The notes under the pieces are model-generated. The model was not told the DNA's origin, did not search any database, and saw nothing but the letters and a program-made list of their open reading frames with translations. This document shows, piece by piece, positions 1 through 7,363 of a stretch of DNA of 64,000 nt. The number at the start of each line of letters is the position of its first letter. Position 1 is the stretch's first letter. The DNA comes from Lewinella sp. IMCC34183 (GTDB lineage: Bacteria; Bacteroidota; Bacteroidia; Chitinophagales; Saprospiraceae), in contig NZ_QMEM01000002.1 of assembly GCF_003390915.1 (NCBI RefSeq), positions 248,001 to 312,000 on the forward strand, given 5' to 3'. A program made the position numbers and the translations under genes.

Positions 1-64
1 CGATCCGATTCAGCGGTTTTTACCGTAAGTAGTGTATGTACATTAATCACCCCAATTGAACGTC

Positions 65-178
65 ATGAAACACTCAGCAGAACTCCGCGGGGACTTCGCC
101 CGCATCCTCTTCCTCGCCTTTCTTACTCTGGTTTTCCTGTCGCTGTTCTTCATTCCAAGCATCGCCAAGTTATTCTAG
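65..178 (+). CDS. Possible 37-residue single-span membrane peptide
   Basis: A short frame from ATG to TAG encodes a charged N-terminus (MKHSAELRGDFAR) followed by about 20 hydrophobic residues ending in IPSIAKLF, so it would be a single-span membrane peptide. Its last four bases overlap the end of the convergent xerD gene. Such small peptides are common in Bacteroidota but this one has no family I recognise. A 12-base sequence just upstream (ACATTAATCACC, 40-51) is repeated upstream of hemN. Coding status is uncertain because the frame is short. Confidence 0.35.
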   Translation: MKHSAELRGDFARILFLAFLTLVFLSLFFIPSIAKLF

Positions 179-1083
179 TTCCGATTGGCGGGATGATAGG
201 ACAGTATCGTCTCCCGCAGAAAGTCGGTATCGAGGTGCGTATAGATCTCAGTAGTCAATATTGACTCGTGACCCAGCATCTCCTGCACCGCCCGCAGGTC
301 CGCCCCCCCCTCTATTAAGTGGGTGGCAAAAGAATGCCGAAAGGTATGTGGACTGACCCGCTTCTCTATCCCCGCCTCCGCAGCGTACTTCTTGACCGCC
401 GTAAATACCGATACCCGACTCAGCCCGCTGCCCCGCCGGTTGAGGAATACCACGTTCTCGTCTTTGATGAGCGGCAACGCATGGCGCACGTGCGCGAGGT
501 AGATCTCCAAGTGCCGGACCGCATCCGGTCCCATAGGTACGATCCGCTCCTTATTCCCCTTTCCCGTTACCCGCACGAACTGCTGTTGGAGGTACAGGTC
601 CGACAGCCGTAGTCCCGTAGCTTCACTCACCCGTAACCCGCAGGCGTAGAGGGTCTCCAGCAGGGCGCGGTCCCGCAGCCCGTGATCGGTACTCAGGTCA
701 ATCGCACCCAGCAGGGCCCGCACTTCTTCGTAGGTGAGCACTTCGGGAATTTTGCGCCCGAGCTTGGGCGCGCGGAGCAGTTCGGTCGGGTCGGTGTCCA
801 GCACCCGCTCGTCCACCAGAAAGGCGAAAAAGGACTTGAGCGCGGATACCAGTCTTGCCTGCGACCGCGCCGCCAGTCCCAATTCGGCCAGGTGCCGCAG
901 GAATCCGTCGAGGTGCAATCGCTCGATCCCCCGGGGCCCCAGGGACCAGCCGCGCAATTCCAGGTAGGCGGGCAGCTTCTCCAGGTCACTGCGGTAAGCG
1001 GTAAGCGTGTGTACGCTATAGCCACGGGTCAGCTTCAGGTAAGCCTCGAAGGCACGGAAATGGGGGGTCCAGGGATTCTGCAT
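175..1083 (-). CDS. xerD: Tyrosine recombinase XerD/XerC family
   Basis: Site-specific recombinase of 302 residues, the usual length for XerC/XerD, which resolve chromosome dimers at dif. The N-terminal SAM-like core-binding domain covers about residues 1-90 and the catalytic domain about 105-300. The catalytic residues are visible: Arg in CGLRVSEATGL, His and Arg in HTFRHSFATHL, His in MLGHESILTTEIYTH and the nucleophilic Tyr in the same motif. The single-copy, chromosomal setting without phage or integron genes favours the housekeeping XerD role over an integrase. Bacteroidota often carry several paralogues, so the C versus D assignment is tentative. Confidence 0.85.
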   Translation of the reverse strand: MQNPWTPHFRAFEAYLKLTRGYSVHTLTAYRSDLEKLPAYLELRGWSLGPRGIERLHLDGFLRHLAELGLAARSQARLVSALKSFFAFLVDERVLDTDPTELLRAPKLGRKIPEVLTYEEVRALLGAIDLSTDHGLRDRALLETLYACGLRVSEATGLRLSDLYLQQQFVRVTGKGNKERIVPMGPDAVRHLEIYLAHVRHALPLIKDENVVFLNRRGSGLSRVSVFTAVKKYAAEAGIEKRVSPHTFRHSFATHLIEGGADLRAVQEMLGHESILTTEIYTHLDTDFLRETILSYHPANRN

Positions 1084-1101
1084 ACGGCAAGCGGCGCGGA
1101 T

Positions 1102-1788
1102 TCACTGCGCCAGGAGAAATCCGCCTTCGGGTTGCCGCTCGACGGTGAGCCCCCTAAAATCTTCCCGGAAGGCGGCCACGTTCAGTTCCGCAAACTCTTC
1201 TCGCTCGTGGGTGGTCGTCAGCACCACTACAGGACAGCCCGCGTTGTTGGCGGCCCGGGCACCGGTGACGCTGTCCTCGAAAATGAGGCAGTCCTCCAGC
1301 GGGACGCTGATGCCGTCCGCGGCCTGCCGGAACACCTCCGGATCGGGCTTCCCGTTGGTGACCATGCCCGAATGCACCACGTGGCCGAGCATCGACCGGA
1401 TGTCGAGGGCGTCGATCACGAAAAAGGCATTTTCTTCCGGTCCGGCCGTGCCGATGGCCATGGGCACGTCAAGGGCGTAAGCCTGTTTGATGAAGTCCAG
1501 CGCGCCGGATACGGTATTGGCCGCCAGGTCAGGAGCGAAAATTTCGCGGTAGGCCTCCTCCTTCTCCCGGGAGATGCGCAGGCGCTCGTCCGGACTGAAG
1601 CGATCCCCAAACAGCCGCTCCAGGATTTCGGTATTCACCCCGTGGATTTCGGCCTTGACACGATCGAGGGTATAGTCGAGCCCGAGGTCGCCCAGCTTCC
1701 GCTGCCAGGCCCGGTGGTGGACCATCATGTTGTCAACCAACGTACCGTCGAGATCGAAGAGAATGCCTTTGAAGGGAATGGGGGTCAT
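1102..1788 (-). CDS. HAD-superfamily phosphatase, beta-phosphoglucomutase-like
   Basis: A 228-residue HAD hydrolase. Motif I is FDLDGTLVDN near residue 11 with both aspartates, followed by a helical cap domain (about 20-90), and motif IV is IFEDSVTGARAANNAG. This is the subfamily of beta-phosphoglucomutase and phosphoglycolate-type phosphatases acting on small sugar phosphates; the substrate cannot be read from sequence. It lies 18 bases from xerD on the same strand and could be cotranscribed with it. Its ATG sits against one arm of the inverted-repeat element at 1791-2059, whose arm contains a TAAATTG box nine bases before the ATG. Confidence 0.8.
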   Translation of the reverse strand: MTPIPFKGILFDLDGTLVDNMMVHHRAWQRKLGDLGLDYTLDRVKAEIHGVNTEILERLFGDRFSPDERLRISREKEEAYREIFAPDLAANTVSGALDFIKQAYALDVPMAIGTAGPEENAFFVIDALDIRSMLGHVVHSGMVTNGKPDPEVFRQAADGISVPLEDCLIFEDSVTGARAANNAGCPVVVLTTTHEREEFAELNVAAFREDFRGLTVERQPEGGFLLAQ

Positions 1789-1790
1789 GG

Positions 1791-2059
1791 GGATTTACAA
1801 TTTACGAGCGACAAAGTACCACTTACAATTGCTCGCCGGGCATGCGCCGGCAAAACCTAGTACCAGTTGACACGGACTAAGTTCATCCCGCTGATGGTTT
1901 GCCACTCCCACGGAAAACAAGAGCGTTCCCTCCCCCGTCAGCCAGAAGGATGCGGGGCAAAGTCACGCGAGCCGGAAGCTTGTGGGCCAGAGCCGTGCGG
2001 GCCGAAGTCGTGCGGGCCAAATTGTACTTAGTAGATGGTAACTCGTAAATGGTAAATCC
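1791..2059. repeat. Intergenic inverted-repeat element
   Basis: The ends of this intergenic stretch are imperfect inverted copies of about 40 bases. The left outer part (1792-1808, GATTTACAATTTACGAG) matches the reverse complement of the right part (2042-2058) at 16 of 17 positions, and the inner TACAATT at 1824-1830 pairs exactly with AATTGTA at 2020-2026. The arms are AT-rich in a GC-rich genome. The element fills the whole gap between two genes and encodes nothing visible, which resembles a small non-autonomous repeat or a paired REP-like element. Confidence 0.5.
1946..2019. repeat. Degenerate tandem repeat, about 15 bp unit
   Basis: About five imperfect tandem units of 14-16 bases follow the pattern AAGTCGTGCGGGCCA. 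The last unit at 2005-2019 reads exactly that, and earlier units at about 1946, 1960, 1976 and 1991 diverge. They lie inside the inverted-repeat element. They read as repeat DNA rather than coding sequence. Confidence 0.5.
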
Positions 2060-2814
2060 TACCCCTCTCCCTTCCGCCGAAAAATAGCGGGATCCACCAG
2101 TCCCCACCGCGCCAGCCGGTGTTCCAGCGACACGCGCAGCACCCCCAGCCCATACTTGCTGGAGCGGAGGAAATTGATGCTGCTGGCCTCCTCGAAATAT
2201 TTGGTGGGGCAGGTGACCTCGGCGATGTCGAAGCGGTGGTAGATGATCTGGGAGAGCATCTCGTTGTCGAAGACGAAGTCGTCGTCGTTGGCGTTGAAGT
2301 CGATCGTCTCCAGTACCTCGCGGCTGAAGGCCCGGTAACCGGTGTGGTACTCGCTCAGCTTGTAGTTGACCAGCAGGTTCTGGGCGGCCGTGAGGAAGCG
2401 GTTGGCGACGTACTTGTAGAGCGGCATGCCCCCCCGCAGGGCCCCCATGCCGAGGATGCGCGACGCCAGCACCACGGGGTAGAGGTCTTCCCCGATGATG
2501 TTGCACATGGTGGGGATGAGCTTGGGCGTGTACTGGTAGTCGGGGTGGACCATGATGACGATGTCCGCGCCGATCTCCAGCGCCTTGTTGTAGAGGCTCT
2601 TCTGGTTGCCGCCGTAGCCCCGGTTGCGGGGGTGGGTGATGACGTGGTCGACGCCGAGTTGCCGGGCCAGCGCACTGGTCTCATCCCGGCTCGCGTCGTC
2701 GCAGAGGATCACCTCGTCAACGAGGTCACGGGGTACCTCGCGGTAGGTCCGTTCCAGGGTGAGGGCGGCGTTGTAGGCCGGCATGACCACGACTACCTTT
2801 TTGTCCTTGTACAT
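2059..2814 (-). CDS. Family 2 glycosyltransferase, dolichol-phosphate-mannose-synthase-like
   Basis: Cytoplasmic GT-A glycosyltransferase that transfers a nucleotide-activated sugar, probably for cell-surface glycans. The N-terminus KKVVVVMPAYNAALTLERTY is the GT2 nucleotide-binding strand, CDDASRDET supplies the first Asp motif and MVHPDYQYTPKL the D-x-D-like motif near residue 95. There are no transmembrane segments. I chose ATG 2814 (MYKDKK) because a TACTTTTG promoter box lies exactly six bases upstream, which makes the TTG frame start at 2823 unlikely. Acceptor and sugar are unknown. Confidence 0.82.
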   Translation of the reverse strand: MYKDKKVVVVMPAYNAALTLERTYREVPRDLVDEVILCDDASRDETSALARQLGVDHVITHPRNRGYGGNQKSLYNKALEIGADIVIMVHPDYQYTPKLIPTMCNIIGEDLYPVVLASRILGMGALRGGMPLYKYVANRFLTAAQNLLVNYKLSEYHTGYRAFSREVLETIDFNANDDDFVFDNEMLSQIIYHRFDIAEVTCPTKYFEEASSINFLRSSKYGLGVLRVSLEHRLARWGLVDPAIFRRKGEG

Positions 2815-2820
2815 CGTCCA

Positions 2821-2828
2821 CAAAAGTA
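2821..2828 (-). promoter_or_regulatory. -7 box TACTTTTG of the GT2 gene
   Basis: An exact match to the Bacteroidota primary-sigma -7 consensus TANNTTTG. It ends six bases before ATG 2814, so the transcript would start at or next to the A of the start codon (leaderless). No good -33 TTTG is visible. Confidence 0.55.
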
Positions 2829-2852
2829 GCTATTCGCCACCGCCCGGCACGA

Positions 2853-2885
2853 CGAAGGGCTTCCCCGTGGTGGAGAAGCCCTTCG
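2853..2885 (-). terminator. Hairpin downstream of the SDR gene
   Basis: A perfect 11-bp inverted repeat, CGAAGGGCTTC at 2853-2863 and GAAGCCCTTCG at 2875-2885, with an 11-base loop. It sits after the SDR stop and before the GT2 promoter on the same strand. There is no T-run, so it could be an attenuator or mRNA-stabilising hairpin rather than a full terminator. Confidence 0.45.
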
Positions 2886-2912
2886 GTTCGGGGTCTGTGT
2901 GGCCGGGGGTGA

Positions 2913-3656
2913 CTATCCCTGCGTCGTGGGGCGCACCTGCAGCTCGTTGATGTGTACGCCATCCGGCTGGGTGATGGTGTAGTGGATGGCGTTGGCGATA
3001 TCTTCGCTGTCGAGCATTTCGATGTTGTCGAAGAATCCCTTCAGGTCCTCCATGAGTTCCTTGTCGGTGATCGTTTCGGTCAGTTCCGTTTCCACGGCTC
3101 CGGGTTCGATACAGGTGACGCGGATGTTGTGCTTGGGGGCCAGCTCCTGGCGGAGGCCATCGCTGAGGGCGCGTACGGCGAACTTGGTGGCGGAATACAC
3201 CGCCGAGCCGGCCATTACTTCCCGCCCGGCTACGCTGGAGATATTGATGATGTGGCCGCTTTTGCGCTCGGTCATATCGGGCAGCACCTCGGCCAGGCAG
3301 AGGAGGACACCCTTGAGGTTGACGTCGACCATGGTCATCCACTCGTCTACGTGCAGGTTCTTCATGTAGCTGAGGGGCATGAGGCCGGCGTTGTTGACGA
3401 GAATGTCGACGGGGCCGAAGTTGCTCTTGGCCTGCTTGACCAGATTCTTGACGGCATCGCGGTCGGTGACGTCGGTTTCGACGACGAGGGCCTTTCCTCC
3501 GGCCTTCTCAATGTCGCTCTTCAATTCCTCCAACCGCTCGGTGCGGCGGGCGGCGAGAACGACATAGGCGCCGTCTGCGGCCAGTTTCTTGGCGGTGGCT
3601 TCTCCGATGCCGCTGCTGGCGCCGGTAATGATGGCGGTTTTTCCTGAAAGATTCAT
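2913..3656 (-). CDS. Short-chain dehydrogenase/reductase (classical SDR)
   Basis: NAD(P)-dependent oxidoreductase of 247 residues. It shows the cofactor glycine motif TGASSGIG near residue 12, the structural NNAG, the catalytic Ser in INISSVAG, and YSATK carrying the catalytic Tyr and Lys. An Arg-rich sequence after the second strand ([11 protein letters not shown]) favours NADPH. The closest general type is the YdfG/serine-dehydrogenase-like group (COG4221), which acts on small hydroxy compounds; the real substrate is unknown. ATG 3656 (MNLSGKT) fits the family N-terminus better than the upstream ATG 3677. Confidence 0.82.
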   Translation of the reverse strand: MNLSGKTAIITGASSGIGEATAKKLAADGAYVVLAARRTERLEELKSDIEKAGGKALVVETDVTDRDAVKNLVKQAKSNFGPVDILVNNAGLMPLSYMKNLHVDEWMTMVDVNLKGVLLCLAEVLPDMTERKSGHIINISSVAGREVMAGSAVYSATKFAVRALSDGLRQELAPKHNIRVTCIEPGAVETELTETITDKELMEDLKGFFDNIEMLDSEDIANAIHYTITQPDGVHINELQVRPTTQG

Positions 3657-3753
3657 ATGATGGTTTTCTTGGTGCAACTGGCCCGGACGGCCCCTTGTTG
3701 AGAGAATTCGCGGATTGTGATCCCGCGATGACGGTCGGGCCGGCCTGGTATGC

Positions 3754-4347
3754 CTAGATATCTACCGTATCGCCGCGGCTATAGTCCACAATGGTAATTT
3801 CACGAATGGTTGCCTGCCCGTTGACGGAGGCGGGGTTCACCTCGCCGGCCGGTCCTGCCACCCCCGACAGGAGGAAGGCGTACGGTCCCGCATAGGCATA
3901 GGCCCGGCTCTCGATTTCGGAGACCTGCACGGTAAGTTCCGGATAGGCAATAAGCAATTTGCCAAAGCCGTCGCCCACCCGGAGTCCGGAAGCCGTAACC
4001 GGCACATCCGATGTGATCACGATATCGCCGATCAGCGTGGAATCGGCTACGGAAGGCAGTACGTAGCCCAGCCGTTCGCCGTCTTCGTCCCGGATGTAGT
4101 GGACGTCATAGTCACCCTCTCCGTTACGTAGGATACCGGCTTCCAGGCGGTCGGGGTGGTCGGCGAGGGGATGACCGGCGGACAGGCCGAAGAAACCGCT
4201 GCCGCGGATGGTGTAGGCGTCGGCGTCCCGATGGGGCTCCGTACCGGCCGCCACAATGGGGTCGCCGGCGGACCGGTCGCCCGCCGTACCGCTCTCCCCG
4301 CAGGCAAGCAGGGCGAGCAACGTGACCAGCATCAGCAACTTAGGCAT
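3754..4347 (-). CDS. Hypothetical lipoprotein
   Basis: A 197-residue protein with a lipoprotein signal peptide ([16 protein letters not shown], lipobox Cys16), so it should be membrane-anchored in the envelope. The mature part has no domain I recognise. It contains a segment rich in Asp/Glu and beta-prone sequence ([29 protein letters not shown]). It is transcribed divergently from mtaB across a 77-base gap. Function unknown. Confidence 0.7.
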   Translation of the reverse strand: MPKLLMLVTLLALLACGESGTAGDRSAGDPIVAAGTEPHRDADAYTIRGSGFFGLSAGHPLADHPDRLEAGILRNGEGDYDVHYIRDEDGERLGYVLPSVADSTLIGDIVITSDVPVTASGLRVGDGFGKLLIAYPELTVQVSEIESRAYAYAGPYAFLLSGVAGPAGEVNPASVNGQATIREITIVDYSRGDTVDI

Positions 4348-4412
4348 GGTTCGGCGCGTTTGACTACCCCTCTAACCCGCCGGCGGGGGCGGTGTTTATC
4401 CGTCGCCCGCCG

Positions 4413-4420
4413 TAATTTTG
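4413..4420 (+). promoter_or_regulatory. -7 box TAATTTTG of mtaB
   Basis: An exact TANNTTTG box ending four bases before the mtaB ATG. No ribosome-binding site can fit between box and start, so the mRNA is probably leaderless. Confidence 0.6.
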
Positions 4421-4424
4421 CGCC

Positions 4425-5777
4425 ATGTCCACCATCGGTACCGTTTCCTTCTATACCCTCGGTTGCAAGCTGAACTACAGCGAAACCTCCGCCATCGGCC
4501 GCCAGTTCGAGGCCGCGGGCTACCGCGAGGTACCCTTCACGGAGGGGGCCGACGTGGTCGTCATCAATACCTGCTCGGTCACCGAGTTTGCCGACCGCAA
4601 GTGCCGCAACGTCGTCCGACGGGCCCTGGGCGGGAACGCAGGTGCAAAGGTGGTGGTCGTCGGCTGCTACGCCCAGCTCAAACCGGAAGAGATCGCCGAC
4701 ATCGAGGGCGTGGACCTGGTGCTGGGCGCCGCCGAGAAGTTCCGGATCCTGGATTACATCGACGGCATCACCGGGGGGGCGGGCAAGGGCATGGTCCGGG
4801 CCGGGGAGGTAAAGGAGGCCGACACCTTCGTTTCTTCCTTCAGCTTCGGGGATCGCACGCGGTCCTTCCTGAAGGTACAGGACGGCTGCAGCTACAACTG
4901 TAGCTTTTGCACCATCCCCCTGGCGCGGGGGGCCAGCCGCAGCAGCACGGTGGAGCAGATCGTCAGCGACGCCGAGGCCATCGCGGCGCGGGGGGTGAAG
5001 GAGATCGTCCTGACCGGTGTCAACATCGGCGACTTCGGCAACGGTACCCAGGTGATCGAGGACAAGAGGCCGCGGAAGGAGGCCCTCTTCGTGGACCTGG
5101 CGCGCGCCCTCGACGGCGTTGAGGGGATCAACCGCTTCCGCATTTCCAGCATCGAGCCCAACCTCTGCACCGATGAGGTGATCGACTTCGTGGCTGGCAG
5201 CCGCCGCTTCGCGCCCCACTTCCATATGCCCCTGCAGAGCGGCAACAACAAGCAACTGGCCCAGATGCGACGCCGCTACCGCCGCGAGCTGTACGCCGAG
5301 CGGGTTGACCACATCCGGCGGGTGATGCCCCACGCCTGCATCGGCGTGGACCTCATCGTCGGCTTCCCCGGCGAGACGGAAGCGGACTTTTTGGAGACCT
5401 ACCGTTTCGTGCAGGAGCTGGACGTCACCTATTTCCACGTATTCACCTACAGTGAGCGGGCCAATACCCCCGCCGCCGAGATGGAGGGCGCCGTGCCGCT
5501 CGCCGAGCGGCGGCGGCGCAACAAGATGCTGGGCACCCTCAGCGAGAAGAAGCGCCGCGCCTTCTACGCCCGCCACCGCGGGGAAACCCGCCCCGTTCTC
5601 CTGGAGCGGGGAAAGGAGGATGGCCTGCTGCACGGTTTTACGGATAACTACATCAAAGTCGAGTTTCCCGCCGATGATGCCTGGATCAACCACCTGGTCG
5701 ACCTGGAGCTGGCCGGCGAGGTGCGCGGTGCCGGCAACGGCATGGTACTGGAGGGCCGTGCCCTGGTGGAGCAGTAG
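4425..5777 (+). CDS. mtaB: tRNA t6A37 methylthiotransferase MtaB
   Basis: Radical-SAM methylthiotransferase that converts t6A at position 37 of ANN-decoding tRNAs to ms2t6A. It is 450 residues long and has the family layout. The N-terminal MTTase domain holds the auxiliary-cluster cysteines (C14 in TLGCKLN, C50 in NTCSVTEFAD, C81 in GCYAQ). The radical SAM motif is CSYNCSFC (C155, C159, C162), and a C-terminal TRAM-like domain follows. The TLGCKLN and TEFAD signatures separate MtaB from MiaB and RimO. The gene stands alone with its own promoter. Confidence 0.92.
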   Translation: MSTIGTVSFYTLGCKLNYSETSAIGRQFEAAGYREVPFTEGADVVVINTCSVTEFADRKCRNVVRRALGGNAGAKVVVVGCYAQLKPEEIADIEGVDLVLGAAEKFRILDYIDGITGGAGKGMVRAGEVKEADTFVSSFSFGDRTRSFLKVQDGCSYNCSFCTIPLARGASRSSTVEQIVSDAEAIAARGVKEIVLTGVNIGDFGNGTQVIEDKRPRKEALFVDLARALDGVEGINRFRISSIEPNLCTDEVIDFVAGSRRFAPHFHMPLQSGNNKQLAQMRRRYRRELYAERVDHIRRVMPHACIGVDLIVGFPGETEADFLETYRFVQELDVTYFHVFTYSERANTPAAEMEGAVPLAERRRRNKMLGTLSEKKRRAFYARHRGETRPVLLERGKEDGLLHGFTDNYIKVEFPADDAWINHLVDLELAGEVRGAGNGMVLEGRALVEQ

Positions 5778-5864
5778 ATATGCTGCCGGAAACGTAACTT
5801 AGGTCACCCCTACCCCACATCCGGAACCGGTCGCGGGTGGGAGCAATGACCAGTCGTGCAAACC

Positions 5865-6611
5865 ATGAAACACCTGCTTTTCCTGCTTTTCGCCGGCACC
5901 TGCGTGCCCGCCCACCTGTACGCTCAGGATGCCGGGGGCCTCATCGACGCGGTCATCGAAGCCGTGGGGGGCTCCGAGGGCCTGCACCGCCTGGAGGACG
6001 TACAGTACGAGTACCGCCGCTCCGATGGCAGCAGCAGCCTGGAGCGCTACCGCTTCAACCAGGAGATCAGCTACGGCCGCAGCCGCGACGAGGCCGGTCA
6101 CGTGCGGGAAGAATACTACAACGGGCACACCACTACCCTGCTGGTCGACGGCCAGCTGGTGACCGACCCCGCCGAGAAAGAGAAGGCCCGGTTCCACCGG
6201 AAGACCAACTTCTACTGGTTGGCCATGATGCACAAACTGAAGGACCCCGGTACGGTGCACCGCTACGCCGGCACCGACACGCTGGAGGGTACGGTTTACC
6301 ACCTGGTAGATGTCACCTTCGAGGAGGGCGTAGGGGAAGCCAGGGACCGGTACCGCCTGTACATCAACTCCAAAACCAAACTGGTCGACCGCTTCCTCTA
6401 TACGGTAGAGGCCATGAACCGGATGACCCCGACCCTGATGGAGGTGGACTACAAGCGGGTCGCGGAGGGCGTGCGGCTGCCCGTGGAGAGTCGCAGCCAC
6501 CCGGCACGGGACTGGTCGGGCACCCTTACCGCCAACGGGGAATGGCGCGTCAGCCGGCGCGACAAGTTCCGCTTCCATAATGGCTTTACGCCGGAAACGA
6601 TTCGACAGTAA
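5865..6611 (+). CDS. Secreted protein of unknown function
   Basis: A 248-residue protein with a Sec signal peptide (MKHLLFLLFAGTCVPAHLYAQ, cleavage after AQ). The mature domain is all-beta in character, with repeated patterns such as YEYRRSDGSSSLERYRFN and RLYINSKTKLVDRF, and resembles outer-membrane lipoprotein-sorting (LolA/RseB-type) folds only loosely. I chose ATG 5865 over the frame start at 5856 because the signal peptide then begins MKH. It converges with the next gene, leaving one base between the stops. Function unknown. Confidence 0.7.
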   Translation: MKHLLFLLFAGTCVPAHLYAQDAGGLIDAVIEAVGGSEGLHRLEDVQYEYRRSDGSSSLERYRFNQEISYGRSRDEAGHVREEYYNGHTTTLLVDGQLVTDPAEKEKARFHRKTNFYWLAMMHKLKDPGTVHRYAGTDTLEGTVYHLVDVTFEEGVGEARDRYRLYINSKTKLVDRFLYTVEAMNRMTPTLMEVDYKRVAEGVRLPVESRSHPARDWSGTLTANGEWRVSRRDKFRFHNGFTPETIRQ

Positions 6612-6612
6612 A

Positions 6613-7155
6613 CTAGCGTAGGAGCTGGATCAGGTACTCGCCCTGGGTGCGCAGGGTGATGCCGAAATCGGGGTCTGATTCGGTGACATCCATCCGGGTG
6701 ACCAGGCCCACCTGCTCGCTCCGCACGAAGTCGAGGATCGTACACTCCTGGGGATTGACGAAGTATCCGTTTCCGTTCTTGTTTTCCATCCCGGATAGTA
6801 TCAGCTTTTCGTTGCGGTAGGACCAGGTTCCCGAGCCGATGCCGGATTCTTGACGTACCTGACGGTCATCGTCGGTGACGATCGTTACGGTGTAGGAGCC
6901 CGTAGAGGTCCACTGCCCGTCGTCGTAAAGAATGATCTGCAGATCGCTGTTGGAAATGGAACTACTACCCTGGTCGCGGATGGGCGTACCGGAGGCGTCA
7001 CCCGTCACGTTGAAGTCGCCGCTTAGTTCCGCGATGGTCCAACTGCCTACGAAATCCGCTTCGGTGATGGTGAGGTCTTCGGCACCGCCGTCGACACAGG
7101 ACGTAAGCCCGAGAAGAAGGCAAAACAATAGCAAACGGGTAAAGTACTGGTACAT
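6613..7155 (-). CDS. Lipocalin-like lipoprotein
   Basis: A 180-residue lipoprotein with signal MYQYFTRLLLFCLLLGLTSC (lipobox Cys20). The mature region begins ADFVGSWTIAEL and continues with short beta strands ending in Asp/Gly turns (DDGQWTSTGSYTVTI, GSGTWSYRNEKLIL). This is the pattern of the small lipocalin-like domains common in Bacteroidota. These bind unknown hydrophobic ligands or serve structural roles; no function can be assigned. Confidence 0.7.
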   Translation of the reverse strand: MYQYFTRLLLFCLLLGLTSCVDGGAEDLTITEADFVGSWTIAELSGDFNVTGDASGTPIRDQGSSSISNSDLQIILYDDGQWTSTGSYTVTIVTDDDRQVRQESGIGSGTWSYRNEKLILSGMENKNGNGYFVNPQECTILDFVRSEQVGLVTRMDVTESDPDFGITLRTQGEYLIQLLR

Positions 7156-7299
7156 ACGCTATGAATTAGGCGCGAACGATCCGGCAGGGATCATATAGTA
7201 GAAGGAGGTATACTTGTTCCAGTGTTCGTTACGACGTGCTAGACGTGCTAAAAGCTACCAGCATAACAAGGTTTTCCCGGTAAGTGGTGTGCACCGACC

Positions 7300-7337
7300 A
7301 AAAAAAATCCCCCCGTCGCACGGGTGCGGCGGGGGAA
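7300..7337 (-). terminator. Intrinsic terminator of acn
   Basis: Read on the minus strand, a strong GC stem (CCCCCGCCGCA paired with TGCGACGGGGG, with one G-U pair) and a four-base CCCG loop are followed by eight T residues. It lies 26 bases after the aconitase stop codon. This is the clearest Rho-independent terminator in the window. Confidence 0.88.
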
Positions 7338-7363
7338 TCTGTCGGTCAGTCCGCAACGTAACC

